From the NCBI GenBank assembly GCA_013076295.1, contig RQOL01000374.1, positions 4,454,743 to 4,518,742 on the forward strand: DNA of 64,000 nt, given 5' to 3'. The first letter of the stretch is position 1. The number at the start of each line of letters is the position of its first letter. Origin of the DNA: Sanderia malayensis (taxonomy: Eukaryota; Cnidaria; Scyphozoa; Semaeostomeae; Pelagiidae). The notes beneath the pieces were generated by a model. It did no database searches. It saw only the letters and a list, made by a program, of their open reading frames with translations, and was not told where the DNA came from. Positions 12,955 to 24,085 of the stretch are shown here, one piece after another. Made by a program: the position numbers and the translations under genes.

Positions 12955-13125
12955 TTCTTTAAATTAGCTTAGAAATCTAGAATAAAAGGCCAGAATAAAG
13001 CTTAACTAAACTGAATTAGACTTAACTATAAATAAAACTAAAATAAGCTAAACTAGAATTACCTAGCCTAAACTAAACTGAATTAAGGAAAACGTAACTA
13101 AGCTGAACTAAACTATAAAAAAGTT
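12955..13125. repeat. Degenerate AACTAAACTGA short-period repeat
   Basis: The stretch is built of variants of TTAACTAAACTGAATTAG and AAGCTGAACTAAACTA, giving a ragged 5-bp/15-bp periodicity. It looks like a decaying simple repeat within an intron of the KDZ-like gene. Confidence 0.6.
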
Positions 13126-14272
13126 ACTTCTTATTCTGTTACCTGTTTTGGTTAATATTGATATCCTCCGCCAATTCTCAAAGCAGTTTTGGAGATGTCT
13201 AACATTCTTTGGTAGGTTTAGCTTTGGGATGTGCATGTATGGTACAAATGTTTTGTGCTATAAGAAAAACGTTTTTTAAATACAAATGTGTTGGAATATC
13301 TGATTCAATTTCTTCTCTCGCACATACTCATTAAGCATACAAACTATCGAGCTGGTTAATGTTCTTGATGAAATAGAAGGTCAAATCATATGAGTAGGCT
13401 ACTAGACTGTGGGAAGGAAAAAAGACAGAGCTGAGAATGCAGGCATCTCGAAGTCATTAAGGGCAGATGCCTCTAGCATCCCAGCTTTCCAATCGGTCTG
13501 TGGGAATGAAGCAATAATAAATAAATGACACTTTGATGCACAAGTGAAAACTATACTGTCAAAGGTTTTTAAGGCAATCTACAATAAATACAAAAGTTAT
13601 CGATGAAGTATTTGGAGGTGTAGTACTTTAAATATCTTAGGGGTATTCAATAAAACGATGAAGCCATAGAAAAAGAAGTAAAAAGGAAAAGGAAGGAAAA
13701 GCCTCCTCAGTTTTCAAATGATTACAAACAGTATGGAATTCAAATGTATTCACAAAGAATCAAGCCCCGCCACTTCTTGATTGCTTTCTCTACAGTTGTA
13801 GAAGCATGTTAAACATAGAAGGAAACAGCAAAGATATGAAATATGCTTCTTTCATGTGTCTTGTCTCGAACAAATCTTGAAAATCTCTTGCAGGGACAGA
13901 GTATCGAATGAAAAGGTTAAAAGTATACCTCTTAGTACAGACATGAAAAAAGAAGATAACAATTCATTTTTCATGTTATAAAATTATTGAATTCACGTCC
14001 AGCAAAAGCTGTTCTTGTCACCACCAAATAGAAAGATAGCTGAGCAAGAGGAAGATACAAGAGAACATTGAGGTCTACAGTTATTGATGACCTCAGATAA
14101 GGAGGTAAAAATTGGTGCCAAACTAATCTGGATCTCTAAATAAAAGAGTCGGAAAGGGCCACTGCTGCAATGCAGCTGGAGGGACAAGTGAAATAGCCAA
14201 GCCAGGTAAGGCAGGTAGAGTGGCATGCCACCCCTACCACAAGGAAAATCAATCCCTTCAGACTATGCATAC

Positions 14273-14516
14273 CTTCCAGTATTCCATTGAATGAAACAGA
14301 TTACGTCTTTCGTGCAGCTCTTCAGCACAGCAATCACAAAAAATTGTTCTTTGCCACAGTCACTGCACCTTATTATCGCAAGACTTCTATGGCAAATTAT
14401 GCAATACTGATCCGTTGCAATATCAATGCAATATCAATCGTTGTTCTTATCAAACTATCTTGAACTTCGTCCCATTTCTCTAATAGCTTTTCTTTCTTCC
14501 GAAAATACCCAGAATT
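14273..14516 (-). pseudogene. Cysteine-cluster exon of KDZ-like gene
   Basis: Encodes a charged helix (RKKEKLLEKWDEVQDSLIR), then YCIICHRS...RCSDCG, then FCDCCAEELHERRNLFHSME, ending at a GTATGC donor (14267-14272). The Cys/His spacing is that of the CxC zinc clusters found in front of KDZ transposases. Two frame changes interrupt it. One coincides with a short tandem duplication of GATATTGCATT (about 14405-14430). The other is at a T6 run just before FCDCC. Confidence 0.6.
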
Positions 14517-15484
14517 CTCCTTCTCTTGTGTGAAAGATAAAAAATATTAATTCATATCAAAAATTTTAAAAATTGAATTTAGAAATTAGAAACCCCATAT
14601 CTTCACAACATGAATTGAAGTATATATACAACCCTGGTCAATATATGATGTCTTAAGCATGCTTCATATTATATTTAATTTGATAAAAGACAAATTTCTG
14701 GTACAATTAGTTAGGTTTTTTTACAATAACCCAGTTCATTCAAATTAACAATGATTGACCATATGTGTTCACTTTCAGAGAGAGGGGGATGCCAATTTTG
14801 TACCAAAATATTAGCAAAGGCAATGACCAGGGCAACAAAAAGAGGGGGTAATAGGACACGTTAGATTACCTAGGTCTCATCAGGATTCTGGCCTACAAAA
14901 TTGTAAAACTGGGCCTAAAAATTGAATTCTCACAGCAAAGTTTTGCGCCTCTTTGATTATATTTCATTTTGTACTCTTCCAATGCATTCTGGTGAAAAAA
15001 TTATAACGGAACATTCAGTTCAAAATATCTTATCCAAAAATTGGGCTGATTTCGTATGTTTTCAGGTCCAACTTGAAATGAAACAGGCAGTCTGCGAATA
15101 GGAGGTCTCTCAGGCCCACCTACCCATGGTCAGACCAAAGTACTGTAAAAGGCTAAATTCTGTAGGCCTAGTCTAAACTATATATATAGAGCCTGTAGAC
15201 TAATGTGCAACATTACATTTGTAAATAAATTATCATTAGGATTGCATTCTACACAAAACATACCCTTCACCTTGCTCAATGTCGATTACGTGGACGCCAA
15301 GGCCTAGGCCTACTGCTTCTGTTTGTTTTTCCCCTTCTTCATCTGCCCGAGATAATAAGCCTTGACCAGAAACTCGAGTTGCAGCAGCAGCCCGTCGTGG
15401 AATTTTCAACAGTTTCTTGGTCCGAAAAGAGTACAAATTGATATCATCATTAATTTGACACACTTTTCTCCGCTTGGCCGCCAT

Positions 15485-16129
15485 ATGACTTTTTGCCTTT
15501 GAGATGGAAACCAGGCCTGTCTCTTTCTGACTTTCCCCGTGCATAACATCACAAATCACATCACCTCTCATTTCCAAACAATGGTTAATCGTATTTGAAA
15601 ATGCTTCCTACATATAACAACTTTGAATACCCTGAGTATTGTACTTCCTATGATCCAGTCATTGATTAATCAAAGGATTAACCTTGTTATGATAGAATGA
15701 TGGGAGGCAGAACGGGTGTTATTTGGTAAGTTTATGATGTGTCCTGTGTACCCATAAGAACCTCCTGCTTTAGTATAAACTGGAAAATAACTTACGTCAA
15801 AAATTGCGTGCAGGTACCTGACGCAACATTTTGGGTCAATTTCTCCCCAAAAAAATCGGAAATGGGTTGTGAAAATAGCTGAAAATACCTCAAATTTTTC
15901 AAAACGTTTGAACAGGAAGAATAATTTTCATGATTTTTTCCATTTAATATTTCCATTTCCAGTTGCACTGGACAGACAACCATAAAAAGGTGTATTTTAA
16001 AGATACATACAACAAGAGAACAACTTTGTCAGTATGCAAAATAATATAACATACCAGTGAAACAAAACTAAACCGTTGGTAAATAGTCCCATTAAACACT
16101 TCTCTAAAAATAATACAATATACATTCCA
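15485..16129. other. Non-coding, upstream of KDZ-like gene
   Basis: Lies between the first recognisable exon of the minus-strand KDZ-like gene and the Helitron-like block. It should hold that gene's promoter and element end, but no terminal repeat or promoter motif could be picked out. Confidence 0.35.
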
Positions 16130-16614
16130 CTAGCCGGGGGTGCTCGAGTACGCTCGCATCCCGGAGGGGGGCAAGTGAAAATATCTTAATATGGTTGGCG
16201 CACCTCGTGCACTGCATTTGCTTACGCTCATGCCCCTCTCAACCCCAACTACAATGGGTTAGCTTGCTGCGCTCGCCTGTGGTTGGCGCACTTCGTGCGT
16301 TGCATTCGCTTGCGCTCATGCCTCTTTCAACCCCACGTACAGTGGGTTAGCTCGCTTGTTAATTAGTGGAATAATTCAAAATTTCACGAGAAAATCGAAA
16401 AACAAAATCCATTACCCTGGTTAAATTAATAAAGTAAACATTCAGTGTGAAATACATCGCCATATACCCTCAAACAAAAAAGCCTTTTTGATTGCACGGT
16501 TCGCCGTTTTGGCCCATTGTTTTCGGGCGTTCGACCTATTGTTTCGAGTCGAATCTATTGTTTTTGGCAAGGAAAATGCGTCATCACGTGACTCCGTAGA
16601 ATATATATATTAGA
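16130..16614 (-). mobile_element. Helitron-like unit, internally deleted
   Basis: Minus-strand copy of 485 bp. The CTAG end is at 16130-16133 with T outside it, and the 5' TC is at 16613-16614, abutting the CTAG of the next unit (16615-16618). 89-bp repeats (about 16190-16355) break off at CTCGCTTG and join straight to the 5' core, so the middle is deleted. Confidence 0.55.
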
Positions 16615-16977
16615 CTAGCCGGGGCGTTCGCGCTCGCTCGCTTCCCGGCGGGAAGCAAGTAAATGGAATGCAAGTAAAAGGAATTCCTTTACGCTCATGC
16701 CCCTTTCAACCCCCAGTACAATGGGTTAGTTTGCTACGCTTGCCTGTGGTTGGCGTACTTCGCGCGCTCTATCCGCTTACGCTCATGCCCCTTGCAACCC
16801 TATGTACAATGGGTTAGTTTGCTACGCTGACCTGTGATTGGTGCACTTTGTGTGCTGCATTCACTTACGCTCATGCCTTTGCCTACTCCTCTTACAACAG
16901 CTTGGCTCGCTCCGCTCGCCTGGTAATCCCTTATCTTAATTTGTTGGTTAAAACTTTGGGCTTGTTTACATTAGGTT
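16615..16977 (-). mobile_element. Helitron-like unit, 5'-truncated
   Basis: Head-to-tail with the previous unit. It holds the 3' end with a CTTCCCG/CGGGAAG inverted pair (about 16651-16665) and three to four degenerate 89-bp repeats, then the segment ending GGGCTTGTTTACATTAGG. It stops abruptly near 16977 without reaching the 5' core. Confidence 0.5.
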
Positions 16978-17409
16978 AAACCGTGTCTTCATTTGGTGAA
17001 ATTGTTCCTTAGTTTTCCACTTCTTTCTTTACGCTATTTCCTTTTATATGTTTATGGCAACTGCGAACAACCCAGAAATCAAGGGCCAAGATATTCAAAC
17101 TCCCCTGATGACCTTAGAAAGTCCTATGTCGGAGGTTCAGGCCTGAAGGTCGACAATTTTGGGAATGTTTTCGCGAGGGTTTTATTTGTTCCCCTGGCCC
17201 GGCCTTCACTCAGCCCCACAAACTTTTCATGCAATTCGCTGATGTCCTGCAATCGAGCCTCGAGCAAGGTGGCCAACACACCATACTTTGGCTCACCCTA
17301 AGACGACGTCGTGATTGTTTGCCACCGACAAACTGGCAAACAATGTCTAAAACAGAAGAAGAATTTAAGAATAAGATGATGGCACAGAAGAGCTTTAGCA
17401 GTTTCCATA

Positions 17410-17994
17410 TAGCTGGGCAGCGGTTGATGGTTGCCATATACCAATAAAATGCCCCCCAGGAGGTGGAGCTGCCAGAAAAGAATATCACAACTTTTTATTC
17501 ATTTATTATAATGGTACTTGTGATGCAAAGTATTGCTTTGTTTGGGGGAGTTGTGACTTCCCTGGCAATTCTCATGATTCAATTGTGCTTCAGTCAACAT
17601 CTCCTTGGTCAGACATCAAGAATGGTAAGCTACTACCAAATTTTATTCAAAAAGAAAAAAATATCAAATATCAAAAAATATTAGTACCACCACTGATACT
17701 GGGAGACTCAGCATTTACCTTTGAGTCCTTTTTGCTAAAGCCATATACCAATGCTGTTTGACAAAACAGCAAAGGTATTTCAATTACAAATTAAGTTGTG
17801 CCCGGATGGTAATTGAAGGGGCTTATGGCCAACTGAAAGGACTATGGTGGCTCCTGTTTCGTAAATGTGAAGGAAATTTGCAGGAAATCAAAATTGCAGC
17901 TCTGTCTTGCATAGTATTGCATAATATATGCCTGTACGCGGGAGATACCTTGCCACAGAAGTTGGATGTCAGCATTGACCAACAAACTAATTAG
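17410..17994 (+). pseudogene. PIF/Harbinger transposase, decayed
   Basis: Encodes the DDE domain of a HARBI1-like (DDE_Tnp_4) transposase. In order: YSWAAVDGCHIPIKCPPGGG with the first catalytic Asp (about 17412-17470); FPGNSHDSIVLQ with the second (about 17570); LILGDSAFTFESFLLKPYT with the third acidic position (about 17695-17750); and FNYKLSCARMVIEGAYGQLKG with ALSCIVLHNICLY (17780-17935), the conserved C-terminal helix. Frame changes at about 17505 and 17758 split the domain, so it is broken. The sequence upstream (16978-17409) carries no clear N-terminal domain. It pairs with the opposite-strand Myb-like gene downstream, as in two-gene Harbinger elements. Confidence 0.75.
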
Positions 17995-18172
17995 AAGAGA
18001 GACCGCCAAGTGATTCGTGATTTGTTGTTGATGAGAACAAAACAGAAAGATTTTTGACCCTACAAACCATGAAGCTAATACGAAGCCATTAATAAGAAAC
18101 TCTGGAAAGAGTTGCAAAACTCAAAAAACACATTTGATTTTCAATAATGAACCGTTTTTTACTTAAAAAGTT

Positions 18173-18790
18173 TTAAAGTTTGGTAAATTGTTTCCCTTCT
18201 GAGTTTATGTACTTCTCATTGTTTTGGTCTTGTTGTAAATAGTTATAGACATTTTGATATACTATTTGTCTTTGTTGAGTTTGACTGTCATCCACCATGA
18301 GCTTGACAAACTGAAGTTCATGCTTCCTTGCCTTATCTACTTCTTCTCTTGCGAATTGCAAAAATTCTTTCATTGGATCTTGGTCAACAACTTTCTTGAG
18401 CATTCTGACAACTTCCTGCAGCATGCCTTCATTTGTAGCCTTTTTACACCGCTTTTACGGGCACACAGAAATCTGGAGCATTTTGCGAGGATCTAGGCAG
18501 AGCTGAATCAGCAGGAGATGATGGCTTTGTAGTTTGCCAAAAGAGTGATCCATCCGGGGCAAAATTTGAAAGTGGAATCACACTGTATTCAAACTTTCCA
18601 ATCATCTCTTTCAATTGGCGATCTCTGGCCTTAGAAATTATGATGAGTCTTGCCATGAGATTTCTTTCTTGTGGAAGAGATGCCTTTCTTGCTTCTCACC
18701 AATTTACGGGCTCTTGAAGAACTGGAAATTTTGTCTTTTTAGATTGGACCAAAATGGAACAGTACCCTGTATTTATGGAGTTACGCCGTG
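18173..18790 (-). pseudogene. Harbinger Myb/SANT-like partner protein, decayed
   Basis: Tail-to-tail with the Harbinger transposase. The minus strand reads CSILVQSKKTKFPVLQEPVNW (about 18770-18700), then RLIIISKARDRQLKEMIGKFE (18656-18590), a proline/serine linker with SSPADSALPRS, and a helical C-terminus rich in Glu/Lys (EEVDKARKHELQFVKLMVDD, 18350-18290) ending at 18173. This is the layout of the trihelix/Myb-like DNA-binding proteins that accompany PIF/Harbinger transposases. Stops near 18695 and a frame change near 18430 break it. The assignment depends largely on the neighbour. Confidence 0.5.
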
Positions 18791-19167
18791 GACAATATTC
18801 AGGATGACATTTGTCCTTGCATCTTTCAATTCGTTTTGTTATTTTGCTTTGTCTTTTTGCCTTTTATCCATATCTCATTTCGCCATGCCGTCTTAATTTT
18901 AGCAATTTGTAATGCTGTGTCTTCTTGTTGTCAAGTCTTTATGTTGTTGTGTTTTTGTCGTGTCGCCAATATCTGATCCACTGGTTAGCAGCAATGCTTT
19001 CCCGCCTTTCTAAAGTTTCTAGTTGGCAAAAAATAAAATTTCTGCCTATTCCGTGTGTACAAGAGAAGTACCACTGACAAATGTAAGACAAGTTGTTGTT
19101 AGTAGCTTACGTGATCTTGACAGACATCTGCAGTCCGTTTTGCTAAATTACGATGAAAATGAAGTAG

Positions 19168-19277
19168 CGTAAATCCTCGAATAAGCCGCCACGTTCGAAT
19201 AAGCCCCCCCTCGATTAAGCCCCACCTAAAAATCATTTTTGCAAATAAGCCTCCGGGGGCTTATTCGAGGATTTACG
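19168..19277. mobile_element. Foldback MITE, 110 bp
   Basis: Inverted ends CGTAAATCCTCGAATAAGCC (from 19168) and GGCTTATTCGAGGATTTACG (ending 19277) are perfect over 20 bp. GTAG flanks it on both sides (19164-19167 and 19278-19281), giving a 4-bp TSD. Removing the element and one GTAG restores an open frame (ENEVDHIFYKLEQ) in the host integrase-like gene. Confidence 0.8.
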
Positions 19278-19576
19278 GTAGATCATATTTTTTACAAATT
19301 GGAGCAAGTTGTTCATGTTGTAATCAACAGTCATAACATATGGAATTTAGACGATCAATTCACATTCACGTTAATCGAGGCTTACACCCTATTGAAAGAG
19401 AATCTTGAAAAACATGCAGAAGAAACAGTCTATGAACGAGAACTCGAACGCAGTGGACAGGCTGGGCGCCCTGCATTTGTAGCCCAGGTATTTTGTTTTT
19501 GTATGTATTTTGTATTGCACACATAGAGACCTCCATTCGAAAAATCACATAGTAGTTCCCCATTACCGGTTGTGGC

Positions 19577-20149
19577 CTACTGGTCTCGATTTGGGCCAAT
19601 GAACTTTGTCTGGGCTGATTGGGGTCCTATTATGGCATTGAAATCACCGGCGAGCAGATTTCGGTATCCAAGTCGATCTCGGTGTTCCGCTGTGAGTGCA
19701 CGTTTTAGTGCTACAGAGAAACGGTCTTTTGATGCTGCACCTTTGCTGATTGTGTCTTGAGGAGCGTATACTGAGAAGACTGCAAATTTGATACCAAATA
19801 ATTTAAGCCGAACTTTGAGAATGCATTCATACTTCAACAACTCAGCCTCAGGACTCATGATAAGCCCAACACCCGCAGCCACCTTAGTCTCAAGCCCACT
19901 GTAAACAAAACTCCACCCAAGGCAGTCTCCGTTGAAATCATCCAGCAGTTCAGCCTCTCTCACTGAGCACATACGGGTCTCTGAAACAAAGCACAGATGT
20001 TGTTTGTATGTATATGTGGCCTGTAAGATCTGCTCAAGTTTGGTGCGGTCCCTACAAGTCCGGGCGTTGATAATCCCAAGTCTTGCAGAATGATGGTTTG
20101 AACTTTTGTTGGAAAAGCTACGCTTTAATGTTTGTCTCTTTGCTTCCAT
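19577..20149 (-). pseudogene. LINE endonuclease domain fragment
   Basis: The minus strand encodes an apurinic-endonuclease-like domain of a non-LTR retrotransposon: GIINARTCRDRTKLEQIL (first catalytic Asn), LCFVSETRM (catalytic Glu), AAGVGLIMSP, FAVFSVYAPQD and LLAGDFNAIIGP. It stops at about 19577, before the SDH motif and the reverse transcriptase. The upstream part (about 20150-20280) looks like its leader. It lies in the gap between the N-terminal exon and the core of the integrase-like gene, in the opposite orientation. It differs in sequence from the full-length LINE at 46541-49864. Confidence 0.7.
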
Positions 20150-21845
20150 TTCCTTTTGTTGGTTTTCTTAAGAGGTGGAGGCTACCACACTGCTCTTGCC
20201 AGTCATTTTTTTCGTTGGTTTGGTGGTAGACTAGGCCTTTCCAATCCAGTAATGCATTTTTCGACTCTAGCCTGGTTGAACACTAGAGGACGCGCCCCTT
20301 GGTAATCCGTGTGACGGGCGATGCGGTTTGTTTGTTTTAAAATCTTCATAGTTTGTTTTGGTTGTGTTTTATAGTTTCCACCAACTAGTATTTTTTATGA
20401 GACACCATCTCAAGTACTTTCATCATAGTACCAGCTCTAGCTTTTGGTCAGCCGAAACCTAATTGCAAGGCAGCAAGTAATCACTGTGACCCAGGTGAGG
20501 GGAGCATGCAGGTACTACGCTGGATATTCCAGAAAAATTATGTTTCTTTCTGCCAGCACAAATAACAAAGCAGAAACTGTTTTGAATCTATTTCTGAATG
20601 CAGTGCATGTTTTTGGTCTTCCATTAAGGGTCAGAGAACACCAAGGTGTTGAAAATGTTGATGTTGCTTGGGATATGTTTTCACACCCTGCAAGAGGGCC
20701 AGGTCGTGACAGCTTCGTAGCAGGAAAAAGCTGCCACAACCAGAGGATAGAAAGATTTTGGAGAGACCTGTTTCATGGTTGCACATTTTTGTTTTGTTAC
20801 ATCTTCACATTTCTTGAAGAGAAAATGGCCACTTGAGTTTAGACGATTCCGTACATATATTCTGCCTTCATTATGTGTTTCTGCCAAGAATTAACCAGCA
20901 AATAGAGCTTTTTACACGGAGATACAACAATCACCCAATAAGAAAAGAATTCAATATGACTCCTAATCAACTTTGGTTGTATGGGCAAACCCGTTTTCAC
21001 CCTGATGCTGAAACAGATCATGTTGAGGATGTTGATGCTTAAGGGATTGATTATGATGGGTCCCTCCCATCCGAAAGATATAGTGAATTTGCATGGCAGG
21101 ATATTGCAGTAACAGTTCCACAAATAGAATGCCCTCTGCAAGAAAATCAGTTACAACATTCAGAGAGGAATGCCAATTCCTTATCACTTTCAACATGTCA
21201 TGGAATTGACATTTATCTTGAAACAGTCGAAACAGTAACAGGACTTCTTAGCTCTTAAAGTTTTCATCAAAAAATGTTATGTTTGAATGCCTTCATACAC
21301 AACTTCAACACAACATACCAAGTGTGGCAAAAACGCACAAGCTTTTACAAGCCAGCAGCTATAAAATGCAGGTCTGCAGGTCCGGTAAAATGCAGGTCCC
21401 ACTGCAAATTTGACAGCTTATCGCCAAATTTGGAGCAGTCAATGGGTTTTGCAAGGCATGTTCCCACTTTCTGTTTCATCTTCCATCAAAAGTTTCTTTG
21501 AATAGTGCTGCGAGGAGCGTATCACTTATAAGAAAAACCGTACATGATTTTTAGAAAAATGAGACTTTTTAAGGGATTTTTCTCTTTTGATTTTTGAAAA
21601 TCTGTACGAGATTTTTGAGGATTGATATTTTTGGTGCCACATATAAAATAGTATGCATTTTTGGTACACCCAGTATATAACATAACAAAGTAATATCATA
21701 GCATTTTATATAGATAGCATAACATATATAAATTCAAAAGAACAAAGTTGAATTTTCACCAATTTCAAAATGAATCAAGTAAAATTTTATGATTTGCTTT
21801 TACTGTTGTGGTGTTATGGATTTGGAAGACCTTCACACGCACATT

Positions 21846-23480
21846 TTAGTCCAACATCCATTGCCTGGAAAAAACACCTTTTCTTCTGTGACATATTGAA
21901 ATTCTTATGATTGACATACAGGCAGATGCTGCTGGCAAGTTGTTATCATCATCATCTGGCAGAAACACGACTTTGATTTTCGAAGTGAGGCCACCAAAGG
22001 GAATTGCTGCCCTAATGATGTCAAACGACTGTCTCATGGAAATTCCATATCCCCTTCTTGTTCAAGGTGTAGCTGAAACCACTCTTTTGCTTGCCTTCCA
22101 GGGAAGTTTGACGGCTTAATTTCGAGAATAATGCCATTAAATCTTTGTGCTGTGATAAGCATGTCATTTATTTTGCAAAACAGAACCTTGAATTTATCTT
22201 TGTTGCGTTGAACAGATTTCAAGAAACCAAGTGTTTCCAAGCCTTTCTTGAATTCATCAAGCTCATTTTTTCTTGACGACAGAAATTCACTGCAGATGAG
22301 GTGTTGAATAAGAAATTCCTTAACATCAACATTAATGACTCTCTTATTTGGCCAACGTGAACAATTAATTAACTGTCAAAATGCCTGACTTTTCTCATGT
22401 TTCTCTAAAACATTTTCAATGTCTGTGCTACTCTGACAATTTTCCAATAGTTCCAAAAAGTCACACAACAAAGCCGTTGAAGCATTCAGGGGAATGCAAT
22501 CTTTTCTCATGGTTGAAGTGATTTCATCCATGTCATCCGCAACTATGTACCCATAGATGTGAGGTGCTAAAACAGGAAAACCAACTGAACTCCTTTGGAG
22601 AACACCATGACTGATTATCATGCCAGCAATTTGAAAGAGAATACCTTTTGATGCATCCTTTACTGGAACCATATTGGGTTCTTCTTCTTCAAACAGACGA
22701 TTCTTTATCTCTCTTTAGGCAATCAAAAACATCTCTACCTTCATTGCACCCCAATCTAAGCTATCTTCGTTAACAAAGGATACAGATAATTCTTTCTGCA
22801 GTTTTTCTAGATTGTTCAGGCATTTTTTATAAAATTTAAGCAAATCAACCCAAATCGAATATTGAAGATATTTCCTTGATAAAGTCCTGAAGCAAAACTT
22901 CAAAATGTAGATCCTTTCTATTTTCTTCACTTTCCTTGGCTTTGTCAGCAAGGCATACAGCAGGTTCATCTATAGTCAATGCAGAATTTTTTACTGCATC
23001 CAAGTCATCTTTGCTCATATCTGGAAATGTAGATATCAGTTCTTGTGTCCAATCATCATCTTGTCTTGAAGAGCCAGGTACAGGTAGCTCTGGCATTTTT
23101 TATTCAATTTGGCCATCATCATCAACCAGATCAATGTTAATAGCATTAGTACACATTTCTTCGTGGCTCCTCAGATTAAAAAGGGGAATTTCTTTCTGAC
23201 ATGATTGGCATGTTGTTGTTGGTGAGTCAGCTGCTAAGTTTACATCCTCACATTTATCCACGGACAAGCTACTCTTCACTGGACAGATTTAGATACGAGT
23301 GCTACTTGGAATTAACTCTTTCAGACAGGGAATAGAGTATCCATTTGCAGGCATGGGAATTAAACTAATAGGCCTGGACTGTCCACCACCATGGGCCCTC
23401 AACAGCTCAAATGCACCATCCTGAGATGCAAGCTTTGGACATTCTTTTTCCAGCACTTCCTTTAATTTATGTACTTACTA
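21846..23480 (-). pseudogene. HECT-type E3 ubiquitin ligase-like gene, decayed
   Basis: Resembles the short HECT proteins (G2E3-like) expanded in cnidarians and fish. In order on the minus strand: LKEVLEKECPKLASQDGAFE and a segment with RPISLIPMPANGYSIPCLKE (about 23475-23290); a C2HC zinc knuckle CQSCQKEIPLFNLRSHEEMC (about 23205-23150); an acidic linker (23096-22870); the HECT N-lobe beginning LSVSFVNEDSLDWGAMKVE (about 22790-22730); NMVPVKDASKGILFQIAGMI (22672-22600); a C-lobe part (22240-22034); and AIPFGGLTSKIKVVFLP...NLPAASACMSII, which keeps the expected catalytic Cys (about 21920). Stops or frame changes at about 23280, 23100, 22860, 22700, 22375 and 22035 make it a pseudogene. It is tail-to-tail with the integrase-like gene, 0.6 kb away. 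Confidence 0.7.
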
Positions 23481-24085
23481 AGACGCGGAACAACCCAAAA
23501 TCACCCAAACCCACCCACAACCACCTCATAGCCACCCAAAACGACCCAAAACGATCCAAAAATTTTCAACTTGAACGTTCCCGAATTACAATTACTTCAA
23601 CAAAACGAAACCGAGGCTACATGTTTACATTCGGCCTAAATAAACTAAAGATGGTTATCGATTCTAAGAGATTACAAAGTTACTAGAATGTTCTGGAATG
23701 TTCTACTATTAAAAGCTATGTATAATGTTTTATTAATAATTCTGACACAATCAAAACTGAATTCACATCAAGTAAATAATTACAGTGATTCAAGGGGAAA
23801 TCAATTGCACGAAAACAACACAGATAGGTGCATGGACTTGTAATCAATCAGATTAAAGAGAACAAGAGCTTGGCTGAGCTCTTTGCCGTCATTCATGTAA
23901 TGACATCAACAGAACAAACACGCTAATAATGATAAAAGCAAAAAGCAATTGTGATAAAAGTTTAAAAACTAGTTTACAATACTTTTTGTCACTGACGACT
24001 GCTCGGTAAGTTATAAAATGCAAAGCTGTATTGTTAGTGATCAGTAGTAACTGTTATTTCAAATATACGCACAATGCCCATCTAG
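23481..24085. other. Non-coding stretch with ACCCAAA-rich repeat
   Basis: 23490-23560 is a run of CCACCCAAAACGACCCAAAA-like 10-bp variants, a simple repeat with strand bias for C. The rest is AT-rich and featureless apart from a segment with TTTACATTCGGCCTAAATAA, which echoes part of the Helitron-like units. Confidence 0.45.

Larger units (their letters stand above)
6614..15484 (-). pseudogene. KDZ-family (Kyakuja-like) transposase, spliced, decayed
   Basis: A multi-exon minus-strand gene whose pieces fit, in order, the KDZ transposases with an N-terminal cysteine cluster. Traceable parts: a first exon from ATG at 15484 (MAAKRRKV); a cysteine/histidine cluster at about 14516-14273; the block with CFCDC, HGLWPVSPSKP and ESQVSLNSFCSGLRW (12595-12372); VCPACPK (11253-11172); a possible broken part at 11069-10713; a linker exon (8459-8388) joining in phase to INRRWKLTDP (7722-7576); and a C-terminal exon (7284-6614) with a helical region and an acidic tail. 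The central acidic catalytic motifs could not be found and may be lost between 10.7 and 8.5 kb. Frameshifts occur in the zinc exon and near 7060-7110. Family assignment is from remembered motif patterns, not a search. Terminal repeats of the element were not identified. Confidence 0.55.
19075..21258 (+). pseudogene. Integrase-core (rve-like) gene, disrupted
   Basis: Fits a family of animal proteins with a retroviral-type integrase core that is abundant in corals and fish. The N-terminal part (19085-19487) reads SSLRDLDRHLQSVLLNYDE, then ERELERSGQAGRPAFVAQ, ending at a GTATTT donor (19488). The core (about 20515-21040) has YSRKIMFLSASTNNKAETVL, FGLPLRVREHQGVENVDVA, SCHNQRIERFWRD and YVFLPRINQQIELFTRRYN. 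The usual second Asp (SDxGxEN or TDHGxEN) is replaced in REHQGVEN, while the Glu of QRIERFWRD remains. The first-Asp segment is degenerate. A foldback MITE (19168-19277) splits the first exon and a LINE fragment lies in the following gap. In-frame stops at about 20834 and 21040 add to the damage. Confidence 0.65.
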
